51,482 nucleotides of DNA from Syntrophomonadaceae bacterium (lineage in GTDB: Bacteria > Bacillota > Syntrophomonadia > Syntrophomonadales > Syntrophomonadaceae), in contig JAAYZA010000362.1 of the NCBI GenBank assembly GCA_012515055.1, forward strand, positions 1-51,482, in the 5' to 3' direction. Of the stretch, positions 37,316-45,657 are shown in pieces. How positions within the stretch are numbered: position 1 is the first letter of the stretch; each line of letters starts with the position of its first letter. The notes under the pieces were generated by a model. That model ran no database searches. It was not told where the DNA came from and was given only the letters and a program-made list of their open reading frames with translations. The position numbers and the translations under genes are program-made.

Positions 37316-37409
37316 ATGGGCTGATTCCAGGGGGACAGTCACCGGTTGTCTGCTCTTGCCAAACCATCACGGTAAATAATTATAAGCCGCCGGGTGAACC
37401 TGGCGGTGG

Positions 37410-38369
37410 CTAAAACACCACATTGCGTGGTGAACCGGCTAAAAACCCGCTGATATTAAGGGATATTTCCTCCAGGAGCCGGGCGCGGGCCTCCTGGCTG
37501 GCCCAGGCTATATGGGGAGTAATGAGCAGTTTTTCCGGTTTATCCAGATGCAAAAGAGGGTTGTCTCTTTTAAGCGGTTCGTTTTCCAGGACATCCAATC
37601 CGGCGCCGGCCAGGCAACCGGCATTTAATGCGGCAGCCAGTTCTTCTTCATTAACAATTCCGCCTCGGCCCAGATTCAAGAGCAGGGCGTTTTTTTTCAT
37701 TAGCTTAAATTTGTCGGCATCGATAAGGTTATGTGTTTTCTCGTTTAATGGGGCATGAATAGAAATAATATCTGATTCTCTCAGCAGTTCATCCAGGTCT
37801 GTCCGCTGATAATCCTCTGAACGATCTACACCGGAAGTCGAATAATAGATGACCCGGCAGCCGAAGGCTCTGACTATATCAGCCACTGAACGGCCAATGG
37901 TCCCCAGACCAATGATTCCCCAGGTCCGCCCCGCCAATTCCCAGAAGGGGCGGTCTAAATGGGTGAATATATCACTGCTGCTATACTGGCCTGATTTCAC
38001 ATAACTATCATAGTAAGCCGGTGACTGCAAAAGGTAAAACAGCAGGGCAAAAGTATGCTGGACAACACTTAAAGTAGAATATCCTGCTGCATTGCATACG
38101 GTTATCCCCCGGCGGGCTGCATAGGCCAGGTCAACATTATTGGTGCCGGTGGCAGCGACACAGATCAGTTTGAGCTGTGAAGCTTCTTTAAGATTGTTTT
38201 CATTCAGGATAACTTTATTGCTGATAATTATCTCGCTGTCGGCAATCCGCTCTGCCGTTTCACGGGGGGCGGTGGCTGCATAAACTTTAAGCCGGCCCCA
38301 TTGTTCCAGAGGGCTAAAGTAAATACCCGGTCCCAGGGTCTTAGCATCCAGAATACAGATTTCACGCAA
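37410..38369 (-). CDS. D-2-hydroxyacid dehydrogenase (glycerate dehydrogenase-like)
   Basis: A 319-residue NAD-dependent enzyme. The Rossmann motif GIIGLGTIGRSVADIVRAFG is near 150. The catalytic triad is visible as Arg in NLGRGGIVN, Glu in DVLENEP and His in TPHIAWAS. It reduces 2-keto acids such as hydroxypyruvate or 2-ketoisocaproate; the exact substrate is not clear. TTG 38369 is chosen because GGAAGGG lies 7 nt upstream and the family starts near here; an ATG at 38408 lacks a ribosome binding site. Confidence 0.9.
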   Translation of the reverse strand: MREICILDAKTLGPGIYFSPLEQWGRLKVYAATAPRETAERIADSEIIISNKVILNENNLKEASQLKLICVAATGTNNVDLAYAARRGITVCNAAGYSTLSVVQHTFALLFYLLQSPAYYDSYVKSGQYSSSDIFTHLDRPFWELAGRTWGIIGLGTIGRSVADIVRAFGCRVIYYSTSGVDRSEDYQRTDLDELLRESDIISIHAPLNEKTHNLIDADKFKLMKKNALLLNLGRGGIVNEEELAAALNAGCLAGAGLDVLENEPLKRDNPLLHLDKPEKLLITPHIAWASQEARARLLEEISLNISGFLAGSPRNVVF

Positions 38370-38601
38370 ATTATTTCCCTTCCTTCTGTAATATCTTCTG
38401 AAAAACATTTGTTCATATGGTTTGCTAATCTATTATGCCCCATGCTGCCTGGGCAGGCAAGGCCGGAAGCCATAGACCCCCGAGATCAGCTATGTCATAA
38501 TTGCAGCGATAAAATTTCTGGTTGATTCCGCTTTATGAAATTGTCGGTTATTCCGTTCAGACGAATAAAAAGAAGGGATGAAGCGGCACAAAGATTAATT
38601 A
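38370..38601 (+). other. Divergent spacer between dehydrogenase and thioesterase genes
   Basis: It holds the ribosome binding site of the minus-strand dehydrogenase at its left end and an extended -10 for the thioesterase just to the right. No gene or clear repeat is visible. Confidence 0.4.
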
Positions 38602-38610
38602 TGTTATAAT
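38602..38610 (+). promoter_or_regulatory. Extended -10 before the thioesterase gene
   Basis: TGTTATAAT, a consensus -10 (38605-38610) preceded by TGN, about 27 bp upstream of ATG 38637. No strong -35 is seen. Confidence 0.5.
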
Positions 38611-38636
38611 AAACAAAAATTGCTGGAGAATAAAGA

Positions 38637-39074
38637 ATGGAAGCAGAAAACAGAGGTATTGACCAGGTGGTTTTCGATTATATAATCGATGCATATGCTA
38701 AATCATCTTTTTATCAGCTGCTGGGATTAAAAATCAGGAGCCTGGCTCCCGGGAAAGCGGAGATAATGGCCGAAACAGACATAAAACATTCCAATGCCCA
38801 GGGGATGGTCCATGGGGGATTATTTATGACCGCAGCTGATTCAGCCATGGGGAATGCCATAAGGACCCTGGGTATTAAGGCAGTGACGGTGGATTGCAGT
38901 ATAAGTTTTTTGGCACCGGCCCAGTTTGGTAAAGACATCATGGCAGCAGGAGAGATCATTAAAAGCGGGCGGCAGATATTTTTTACCGAGGCTCGGGTCT
39001 TTAGTGAGGGCAAGCTCCTGGCAACAGCTAAAGCCAGTTTTTATAAAGTTGGCATCATCGGGGAAGAGGTTTGA
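38637..39074 (+). CDS. PaaI-family hotdog thioesterase
   Basis: A 145-residue hotdog-fold protein. The family signature is seen as NAQGMVHGGLFMTAADSAMGNA near 53, with the conserved glycine-rich turn HGG and the acidic residue in AADSAMG. Such enzymes hydrolyse aryl- or acyl-CoA thioesters, often phenylacetyl-CoA derivatives. No signal peptide. It is followed by a DUF3343 gene with 1 nt spacing. Confidence 0.86.
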   Translation: MEAENRGIDQVVFDYIIDAYAKSSFYQLLGLKIRSLAPGKAEIMAETDIKHSNAQGMVHGGLFMTAADSAMGNAIRTLGIKAVTVDCSISFLAPAQFGKDIMAAGEIIKSGRQIFFTEARVFSEGKLLATAKASFYKVGIIGEEV

Positions 39075-39075
39075 T

Positions 39076-39369
39076 ATGGCACAGGATTTGATCAATTTAA
39101 AGGAATATGGTGTTATAACTTTTCATTCCACCTCCCACGCTCTTAAAGCGGAAAAGACCCTGAAAAAAAAGCAAAGGGAAATAATGGTGGTACCTACTTT
39201 AAGAGAGATATCTTCCAGCTGCGGCTTGTCTTTGAAATTTCGTCCCCAACTGCTGCCAGCGATTTATGGTGATTTGCTGGCGGACCAGATACCCATGGAC
39301 GGGATTTATTCCGTAGAAATGCAGGGACGGAAGAATCAGGTCCGGAAAATAGAACCGGAAGAAATATAA
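39076..39369 (+). CDS. DUF3343 protein
   Basis: A 97-residue protein with the DUF3343 pattern: GVITFHSTSHALKAEKTLKKK near 12 and VPTLREISSSCGLSLKFRP near 39, including a conserved cysteine. Members act with sulfur- and selenium-related genes such as YedF in some genomes; here the partner is only a thioesterase. The function is unknown. GAGG lies 9 nt before ATG 39076. Confidence 0.8.
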   Translation: MAQDLINLKEYGVITFHSTSHALKAEKTLKKKQREIMVVPTLREISSSCGLSLKFRPQLLPAIYGDLLADQIPMDGIYSVEMQGRKNQVRKIEPEEI

Positions 39370-39374
39370 CAATT

Positions 39375-39409
39375 ATAATCCGTTTTAACCTGGTTAAAGC
39401 GGATTATTT
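39375..39409 (+). terminator. Hairpin terminator after the DUF3343 gene
   Basis: A 15-bp stem (39375-39389 with 39393-39407, one G-U pair) around a 3-nt loop. The T tail is short, so strength is uncertain; the stem is nearly symmetrical. Confidence 0.65.
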
Positions 39410-39486
39410 GTGCCAATTTGGACAGGCCACAGTTTTAGCGCCCCCTATAGTGAAAGAATTTCAGGCAGGCAGGAAAAAGGAGAATC

Positions 39487-41544
39487 ATGGCCAATTTTAC
39501 TTCGGAAGAGATCAGGCAATATTTTACTCCCCAGGGGATCTTACAGCAGGCAGTAGCAGATTATAAATACCGTTCGGAGCAGGCTGACCTGGCCGCCGCC
39601 ATAGCGGAGGCACTGCTGCAGGACCGGTTTTTGGTGGCGGAGGCAGGCACTGGTGTGGGAAAGACCCTGGCTTATTTGCTGCCAGCCATCAAATGGGCCA
39701 AAACCCAGCGGCAGAAAGTAGTTATAACCACCAAAACAAAGGCATTGCAGCAGCAAATCATGGAAAAGGATATCCCGGACCTGGTGCGGGCTCTTGATAT
39801 CGATGTCATTTATGTTGAAGCCAAGGGCAGGGATAATTACGTTTGCTGGAACAAATATATGGAAATACTGGCGGGGAAGAAACCTTTAAATGAAGAGGAA
39901 CAGGTTTTTATTACTGCCATATTAAAATGGGTAGAGAAAACCACCACCGGAGATAAAAAAGAGATCAATCTGAAAAACTCACTGCTGCGGCACTGGCCTT
40001 TGCTGGCCAGTGACCATCGTACCTGTCTGAGGAGCAAATGCCGCTATCAGGATAAATGTTTCCGGCTGAAGATGATCAAAAGTCTGGAACGGGCAGATTT
40101 GATCATCACCAATCATGCCATGATTTTAAGCGATATCCTGGTGGATAACAGCATTTTGCCGGAATATAGATACCTGGTGGTGGATGAAGCACACGCTCTG
40201 GAAAGGGAATCCTTCGACAAACTTTCTCTGAGTTTTGCCTGCCGGGAAATAGCCGAATTGCTTAAAGCCCTGGAATTCCACGATAAAGGTTTCAAAAGGG
40301 GATACCTGCGGCAGCTGAAACGCAAGAACCCACAGCTGACAATAGATGATACCCTGATTATGACTGACAAAACTGCTGAACTGACGGAACAATTCTATCT
40401 GCAGTTATCCCGGGGAATAAAAAGCAGTGAAAGCTATTCCCTGGTACTGACTGATGAAATTATTGAAGAAGAATGGTTCAGTAAAGCCTGGGCGATTTAT
40501 AATGATTGGCACCATCAGCTTAATTTGCTGATTACAAACCTGCGGCAGCTGAGCCGGGAGATCGAGGAAGAGGAAGAACCTGAACTATTCGGTATCATTG
40601 CTCATCTGGAAGAGAATTATGACAATTCTTTTACTATCATGGAAGAAGATCTGGGCAGTGAAGCCAGGGTCGTGTGGCTGGAAACAGAAGGCGAAGAAGC
40701 CGTAGGAATGTCTTCCTCCCATGTCAGAATCGGGGAAATGCTGGAAAACAAATTATACGCCCGGCTGTCCGGGTTGATCATGTTATCTGCTACCCTTTCC
40801 ATTGCGGACAAATTCGATTATTTCGTAGAAAAAGCTGGTTTAAACAGATTCCTGGAAGAAGGCAGGATGGATTTCCTTTTGAAGAAATCCCCCTTTGATT
40901 ATCAGAACCAGGCGCGCTTATATATTTTAAATGATATGCCCGAGCCCCAGCACCGGGACTTTTCTGCTGCGGCAGCTGGGGTGTTGATGGATATGTTGGC
41001 TGTGACCCGGGGCCGGACCATGGTGCTTTTCACTGCCCGGAAAGGTTTGCGGGAAGTATCGCAATTGCTCAGGCCTTTCTGCGTCCGGGAGGGCAGACCC
41101 CTGCTGGTACAAAACGAAGACGGCACTTTTGGCACTTTGATGGAGGAATATGCCCGGGAAGATAATGCCGTCTTGATGGGACTGGATACTTTTTGGGAAG
41201 GGGTGGATCTGAAAGGGGATCTTCTGACATTGCTGGTAGTGGTAAAACTACCTTTTCGTTCCCTGGCAGAACCATATAGCAGTGCTGGAGATAAATATTT
41301 CCGCCTGCAAAACCGCAATAGTTTCAGCAATTTCCTCCTGCCGGATGCGGCAGTCAGATTCAAGCAGGGTGTCGGAAGACTGATCCGCAGTGAAAATGAT
41401 CGGGGGAGTGTGGTGGTGCTGGATAATCGCCTTACGACCCGGGGCTATGGCCGGGTTTTTCTCAGCAGTATACCGATAAAAAACACCATTTCCACCAGAA
41501 AAGCTGCATTGGCTGATGAGATAATGGGCTGGCTCCAGGAGTAG
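39487..41544 (+). CDS. dinG: DinG/XPD-type DNA helicase
   Basis: A 685-residue superfamily 2 helicase. Walker A is AEAGTGVGKTLAYL near 50, the DEAH box is VDEAHALERES near 237, and motif VI is QGVGRLIRSENDRG near 623. Four cysteines between motifs Ia and II (one at about 119, then C-x4-C-x5-C near 178) can ligate a 4Fe-4S cluster as in DinG and XPD. There is no N-terminal exonuclease domain of the Bacillus DinG type. Probable role: unwinding of R-loops or damaged structures. AAAGGAG precedes ATG 39487. Confidence 0.88.
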   Translation: MANFTSEEIRQYFTPQGILQQAVADYKYRSEQADLAAAIAEALLQDRFLVAEAGTGVGKTLAYLLPAIKWAKTQRQKVVITTKTKALQQQIMEKDIPDLVRALDIDVIYVEAKGRDNYVCWNKYMEILAGKKPLNEEEQVFITAILKWVEKTTTGDKKEINLKNSLLRHWPLLASDHRTCLRSKCRYQDKCFRLKMIKSLERADLIITNHAMILSDILVDNSILPEYRYLVVDEAHALERESFDKLSLSFACREIAELLKALEFHDKGFKRGYLRQLKRKNPQLTIDDTLIMTDKTAELTEQFYLQLSRGIKSSESYSLVLTDEIIEEEWFSKAWAIYNDWHHQLNLLITNLRQLSREIEEEEEPELFGIIAHLEENYDNSFTIMEEDLGSEARVVWLETEGEEAVGMSSSHVRIGEMLENKLYARLSGLIMLSATLSIADKFDYFVEKAGLNRFLEEGRMDFLLKKSPFDYQNQARLYILNDMPEPQHRDFSAAAAGVLMDMLAVTRGRTMVLFTARKGLREVSQLLRPFCVREGRPLLVQNEDGTFGTLMEEYAREDNAVLMGLDTFWEGVDLKGDLLTLLVVVKLPFRSLAEPYSSAGDKYFRLQNRNSFSNFLLPDAAVRFKQGVGRLIRSENDRGSVVVLDNRLTTRGYGRVFLSSIPIKNTISTRKAALADEIMGWLQE

Positions 41545-41573
41545 AGCCCACAGCTAAATAAGGCACTCTTTTT
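41539..41573 (+). terminator. Weak terminator after dinG
   Basis: GAGT (41539-41542) with ACTC (41565-41568), and GCC (41546-41548) with GGC (41562-41564), separated by a 3-nt bulge, followed by TTTTT. The stem overlaps the end of the coding sequence. Confidence 0.4.
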
Positions 41574-41624
41574 AATACTTTTTCATAGAATAGAGTAGAT
41601 CATGCTGGTGGGAGGTTAAAAGAA

Positions 41625-41690
41625 ATGAGGATATATTATTTTAAAATTCCTATTCTTGTCCGCAATATTTTGATGAAGGTGTGGGGTTAA
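41625..41690 (+). CDS. spoVM: SpoVM-like microprotein
   Basis: A 21-codon gene, MRIYYFKIPILVRNILMKVWG. It aligns end to end with Bacillus SpoVM at Met1, basic residue 2, Tyr4, Lys7, Pro9 and Ile15, with hydrophobic residues at matching positions. SpoVM is an amphipathic helix that senses the convex forespore membrane and anchors SpoIVA for spore coat assembly; Pro9 is important for that. GGGAGG lies 9 nt before ATG 41625. It is far below usual gene-length limits. A CATAGAAT (41584-41591) resembles a sigma-E -10, but no matching -35 is clear. Confidence 0.75.
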   Translation: MRIYYFKIPILVRNILMKVWG

Positions 41691-41857
41691 AAGCTAGGAG
41701 CAGGTTCAAGCTGCTCCCGGCGGAACTTCAAAACAAGCAGTTTGTAACACAGCCAGTTCTATAACCCGGTAAGCCGCTTATGCTGGCTTCATTGGTTTGT
41801 CCGGTCGGTCAGCTTTTACAAACACAATTGAAAGGAGTATGAGAACTGCTCCTTTTT
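41689..41857 (+). ncRNA. Candidate structured RNA ending in a terminator
   Basis: Beginning at the spoVM stop, AAAAGCT (41689-41695) can pair with AGCTTTT (41811-41817). Inside are a 7-bp hairpin (41697-41703 with 41711-41717) and a 6-bp pair (41751-41756 with 41783-41788). An alternative 8-bp pair, GTTTGTAA (41740-41747) with TTACAAAC (41816-41823), would compete with the closing stem. A terminator (AAAGGAG 41831-41837, CTCCTTT 41849-41855, then TT) ends it. It could be an sRNA, a 3' UTR or an attenuator for the small gene at 41876. No known RNA class is recognised. Confidence 0.45.
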
Positions 41858-41875
41858 CATTTCGGGGTGGTATTT

Positions 41876-41962
41876 ATGTGGGGAGTAAGACCCTGTCTGG
41901 CGGCAGGCTTTATTATACTGGGAACTATCCTGCTTTTTATCAACTGGCTGCGAAATATATGA
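41876..41962 (+). CDS. Possible 28-residue membrane microprotein
   Basis: An open frame MWGVRPCLAAGFIILGTILLFINWLRNI with one predicted transmembrane helix (about 7-24) and a basic end. GGGGTGG lies about 6 nt upstream of ATG 41876. Its ORF lies directly after the terminator at 41831-41857. It is convergent with the TIGR04086-like gene. Only composition and ribosome binding site support it, with no recognised homologue. Confidence 0.4.
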   Translation: MWGVRPCLAAGFIILGTILLFINWLRNI

Positions 41963-41971
41963 GTCTGGTTA

Positions 41972-42346
41972 TTAACTCCCGGCCAGGCCGATGCCCAGTA
42001 TTCCCCCCAAACCACCTGCTGTCAGTGATATCAGCAGCGTATACACAACACTGGCTAAGCTCAGGACCGCCGGGGCGAATATAAGGGTAGCAGCAACAAT
42101 AAGGATAAAATATATGCTGCCCATTGCCAGGCCCCTTACCAGACCTTTGTTTCCATAGTTTCTGCTGACCAGACAAGCCCCGGTGAAAATGGTAATGATC
42201 AGAATAATTTTTCCCAGTGCGGATAACAATGATTCCTGCAGGGGGGTAAAATACACGACAGTACCGGCGATCAAGGCCATAACAAAGGAAAACAGCAAGG
42301 TCTTGATCAAGGCCGCCAGTTCGATAGACATGCTTTTTGGCATCAT
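41972..42346 (-). CDS. TIGR04086-like membrane protein
   Basis: A 124-residue protein with four predicted transmembrane helices and a glycine-rich end (SLTAGGLGGILGIGL), the pattern of the TIGR04086 family of Firmicutes membrane proteins, of unknown function. ATG 42346 is 7 nt after AGGAGG (on the minus strand at 42354-42359); a GTG at 42352 overlaps that site. Confidence 0.7.
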   Translation of the reverse strand: MMPKSMSIELAALIKTLLFSFVMALIAGTVVYFTPLQESLLSALGKIILIITIFTGACLVSRNYGNKGLVRGLAMGSIYFILIVAATLIFAPAVLSLASVVYTLLISLTAGGLGGILGIGLAGS

Positions 42347-42492
42347 CGACACACCTCCTATTGGAAAATATGACGGCGGATTTCAATTTATGTTAAATTA
42401 GCGGCTAAATATTCAAGACAGTAAATAGTTTTTACATCAGCATCATCCGATGCCAGAGGGAAGGATGCGGCTTTTTGTATCTTAAGGTCATG

Positions 42493-42515
42493 TATAGCAT
42501 ACCTTATGCTATAAT
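42493..42515 (+). promoter_or_regulatory. uppP promoter -10 inside a 9-bp palindrome
   Basis: TATAGCATA (42493-42501) and TATGCTATA (42505-42513) are perfect inverted repeats with a CCT centre. The right arm contains an extended -10, TGCTATAAT (TATAAT 42510-42515). A repressor or response regulator could occupy this site. Confidence 0.55.
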
Positions 42516-42547
42516 TTATGCAGCAAAATATTGAAAGGGGAATTGAT

Positions 42548-43330
42548 TTGACATCATTAGAAGCATTATTGATTGGGGCTGTGCAAGGCCTGACTGAATT
42601 CCTGCCCGTAAGCAGTTCCGGTCATTTAGTGATATTGCAAAACCTTCTGGGCGTGAAGGAACAGCCTTTGATCTTTGCGGTTTTGGTACATATGGGGACA
42701 TTGATCTCAGTGCTGGTTGCTTTTCGCGCTGACATCATTGCTATTTTGCGCCAGCCATTTACCAGATTGACCTATTTGATCGTGGTGGGATGCATTCCCG
42801 CTGGTTTAGCCGGATTTTTTCTGGCCCCGTTGTTCGCCAGAGCCTTTGAATCATTGCTGGTAGTTGGACTGGGCCTGCTTTTTACCGGTGTTATACTACA
42901 GGTTTCCGAAAGACTGGCGGCGGTGACTATCTTCGGCAAAGAAGTCCGGGAAACTTCCTATAAAGATGCGTTAGTAATAGGTTTAATGCAGGCTGTTGCC
43001 ATCATCCCCGGCATATCACGGTCTGGTTCCACCATTGCAGCTGGATTGATGAGTGGATTGGACAGGGAATTTGCTGCCCGCTTTTCCTTCCTGCTCTCCA
43101 TTCCGGTGATACTGGGGGCAGGTATTTTTGAACTTTCGGATCTATTTGCTGCTGGCATGGATGTAAACCATTACATTCCTTATCTGGTCGGCATTATCTC
43201 TGCGGCCGGGTTTGGCTTGCTGGCCATCAAGGTGGTAATGGATCTGGTTAAAAGAGGACGCCTGTCATATTTTTCATATTATGTGTGGGTTTTGGGGGCT
43301 GTGGTCCTGGGATACCATTTTTTCTTTTAA
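42548..43330 (+). CDS. uppP: Undecaprenyl-diphosphatase
   Basis: UppP (BacA) recycles undecaprenyl pyrophosphate to the monophosphate lipid carrier for peptidoglycan and other polymers; overproduction gives bacitracin resistance. The 260-residue protein begins with the family signature [18 protein letters not shown] near 10 and has the second motif [21 protein letters not shown] near 157. Multiple transmembrane helices follow. TTG 42548 is 7 nt after AAAGGGG and gives the usual N-terminus; an ATG at 42518 is in frame but lacks a ribosome binding site. Confidence 0.95.
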   Translation: MTSLEALLIGAVQGLTEFLPVSSSGHLVILQNLLGVKEQPLIFAVLVHMGTLISVLVAFRADIIAILRQPFTRLTYLIVVGCIPAGLAGFFLAPLFARAFESLLVVGLGLLFTGVILQVSERLAAVTIFGKEVRETSYKDALVIGLMQAVAIIPGISRSGSTIAAGLMSGLDREFAARFSFLLSIPVILGAGIFELSDLFAAGMDVNHYIPYLVGIISAAGFGLLAIKVVMDLVKRGRLSYFSYYVWVLGAVVLGYHFFF

Positions 43331-43410
43331 AGAGATGGGGCGGATGAAAAAGAAGGAGATTGGCGGTAAGTACCGAAAGTGGAAGCTATACACAGTTTCG
43401 AGGTGTAGTG

Positions 43411-45633
43411 ATGGCCAAAAAATCTGAAACTAAAGCAAAAAAAGTAAAGACCGGGCCGGCGGAAAAGAAGACGCCGGAAAAGACCATCAGGGTAAAATAT
43501 GAAATCATTTCCCTGATTTTACTCATGCTGGCGGTCTTTATTTATTTAAGTGTGAAAAAGTTTTATGGTCTGCCGGAAGACGCTTTATTCATCGGTTTGC
43601 TGGGGACTTATATCTCCTTCGGCTTAAACTGGCTGCTGGGTGAAGGTGCCATTATCAGTTCCTTTTTCCTGCTTTTTTGGGCAATCCATATTGGTATCAA
43701 CAAAAAAATATGGTCCGGGCAGATGTGGGGCCTGGTGATTCTTTTTTTAGCCCTGCTGGTTTGCATCAGTGTTTATACCATACCCAAAGGCCTGACTGAG
43801 CTGGAAGCCGGCTTGAAAGGAATGGGAGGCGGTGCCCTGGGCGGAGCCCTGGCCTATGCCCTTATGCAGCTCCTGGGCAGGGCAGGTACCTTAATCCTGC
43901 TGGTTGTATGTATTATCATTGCTGTTTTAATGGTCATCAATCAGCCCCTGGAAAAGATCATGGCGGCACTATCTTCCGGGGCTCGCAAAACCGGTCAATA
44001 TTTTGCCGGGATATTATTCTATGAGGAGGAAGAGACGGGGCCGATCGAAAAAAATCCTCCCCTTATCATCGGGAAAGAAAAGGATCCTGCCCGCACAATG
44101 CCGGTGCTGGAGGTTGAAGAAACAGGACCTGTGGAACTGGCTGCAGAACCTGAGGATAAAACCATTTTGGACCAAAGCACCATCAGCACAGTCTTGCCCA
44201 TTATAAGCGGCAATTCAGCTTATCAAAAGCCGCCCCTGGAATTACTGAGCGCTGCCAGTGACGAAAGAAGCATAGACAAAAAGAACATAAAGAGCAGCAT
44301 CAATGTTTTAGAGGATACTTTCTCCAGTTTTGGTATCAGTGTAAAAGTAAAGCAAGTAAGCTGCGGGCCTGCTGTGACCCGTTATGAGCTTTCCCCGGCC
44401 CCCGGGGTCAAAATCAGTAAAATCCTCAGCCTGACCGATGATCTGCAATTGAACCTGGCGGCGCCCGGAATAAGGATAGAAGCACCTATACCGGGGAAAT
44501 CAGCCATTGGCATCGAAGTGCCTAACAGCAAGATTCTAAGTGTGGGTTTAAGGAATCTATTGTCATCACCCGTTTTTAAAAAGATAGCCAGTCCCCTGGC
44601 TTTTGCTCTGGGTGAGGATATTTCCGGCAACCCGGTGGTAGGAAGATTAAATGACATGCCTCATTTGCTGATCGCCGGGTCTACGGGTTCGGGCAAGAGT
44701 GTGTGTTTAAACAGTATTATCATAAGTATTTTATATAATACCACACCGGATGAATTGAAACTGGTGTTTATTGATCCCAAGATGGTGGAACTCACAGTAT
44801 ACAACGGGATACCCCACCTGCTTACCCCGGTGGTAACTGATCCTAAAAAAGCTTCGGTGATCCTCAAGTGGATGGTCAATGAAATGGAAAAACGCTATAA
44901 ATTGTTTGCTGACCGGGGAGTAAGGGATATCAGCCGTTATAACCAGATGGCAGAACAAAAAATGCCCTATATTGTCATCGTTATAGATGAATTGGCGGAT
45001 TTGATGATGGTATCCCCGGTGGAAGTGGAAGATTCCATTTGCCGTCTGGCCCAGATGTCCCGAGCGGCTGGTATGCACTTGATCGTCGCCACCCAGCGTC
45101 CTTCAGTGGATGTTGTGACCGGAATCATAAAAGCCAATATACCTTCCCGCATCGCTTTTGCCGTTTCTTCCCAGGCAGATTCCCGAACTATTTTAGATAT
45201 AGGCGGTGCGGAAAAACTGCTGGGCAAAGGGGATATGCTTTTTTTCCCGGTAGGAGCAGTCAAGCCTTCCCGGGTCCAGGGTGCCTATGTATCAGACCAG
45301 GATATTGAAAAGACCGTGGAATATATAAAAAGTCAGGTCAATGTGGAGGAAAACCAGCAGCCCAATGAAGAACTGGATATCTTATTTGAACAAGCTGAGT
45401 TTGATTGCGATGACAACCTCTTCTGGGAAGCAGTGACGGTATTTGTGGACAGTCAGAAGGCCTCGGTATCATTGCTGCAAAGAAGGCTGCGCATCGGTTA
45501 CGCACGAGCGGCCCGCCTGGTTGATATGATGGAAGAACGGGGAATCGTATCGGAACTGGAGGGCAATAAAAGAGAAGTACTTATCGACCACAATCAATTG
45601 AGTCAACTGACCAGCAGAAGCAGTCCGTTTTAA
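43411..45633 (+). CDS. ftsK: DNA translocase FtsK/SpoIIIE
   Basis: A 740-residue protein. A basic N-terminal tail precedes four transmembrane helices (about 30-190), then a linker with an acidic, proline-containing stretch. The motor domain contains Walker A AGSTGSGKSVC near 428, Walker B VIVIDELADLMMV near 527, and the LIVATQRPSVDVVTG block. The C-terminal gamma domain (LQRRLRIGYARAARLVDMMEERGIV) is a winged helix that recognises polar DNA sequences. It pumps chromosome into the forespore or clears the septum. ATG 43411 follows GAGGTG; ATG 43360 is upstream in frame. Confidence 0.95.
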   Translation: MAKKSETKAKKVKTGPAEKKTPEKTIRVKYEIISLILLMLAVFIYLSVKKFYGLPEDALFIGLLGTYISFGLNWLLGEGAIISSFFLLFWAIHIGINKKIWSGQMWGLVILFLALLVCISVYTIPKGLTELEAGLKGMGGGALGGALAYALMQLLGRAGTLILLVVCIIIAVLMVINQPLEKIMAALSSGARKTGQYFAGILFYEEEETGPIEKNPPLIIGKEKDPARTMPVLEVEETGPVELAAEPEDKTILDQSTISTVLPIISGNSAYQKPPLELLSAASDERSIDKKNIKSSINVLEDTFSSFGISVKVKQVSCGPAVTRYELSPAPGVKISKILSLTDDLQLNLAAPGIRIEAPIPGKSAIGIEVPNSKILSVGLRNLLSSPVFKKIASPLAFALGEDISGNPVVGRLNDMPHLLIAGSTGSGKSVCLNSIIISILYNTTPDELKLVFIDPKMVELTVYNGIPHLLTPVVTDPKKASVILKWMVNEMEKRYKLFADRGVRDISRYNQMAEQKMPYIVIVIDELADLMMVSPVEVEDSICRLAQMSRAAGMHLIVATQRPSVDVVTGIIKANIPSRIAFAVSSQADSRTILDIGGAEKLLGKGDMLFFPVGAVKPSRVQGAYVSDQDIEKTVEYIKSQVNVEENQQPNEELDILFEQAEFDCDDNLFWEAVTVFVDSQKASVSLLQRRLRIGYARAARLVDMMEERGIVSELEGNKREVLIDHNQLSQLTSRSSPF

Positions 45634-45657
45634 TTCAGATTTCAGGGAGAACATTGG

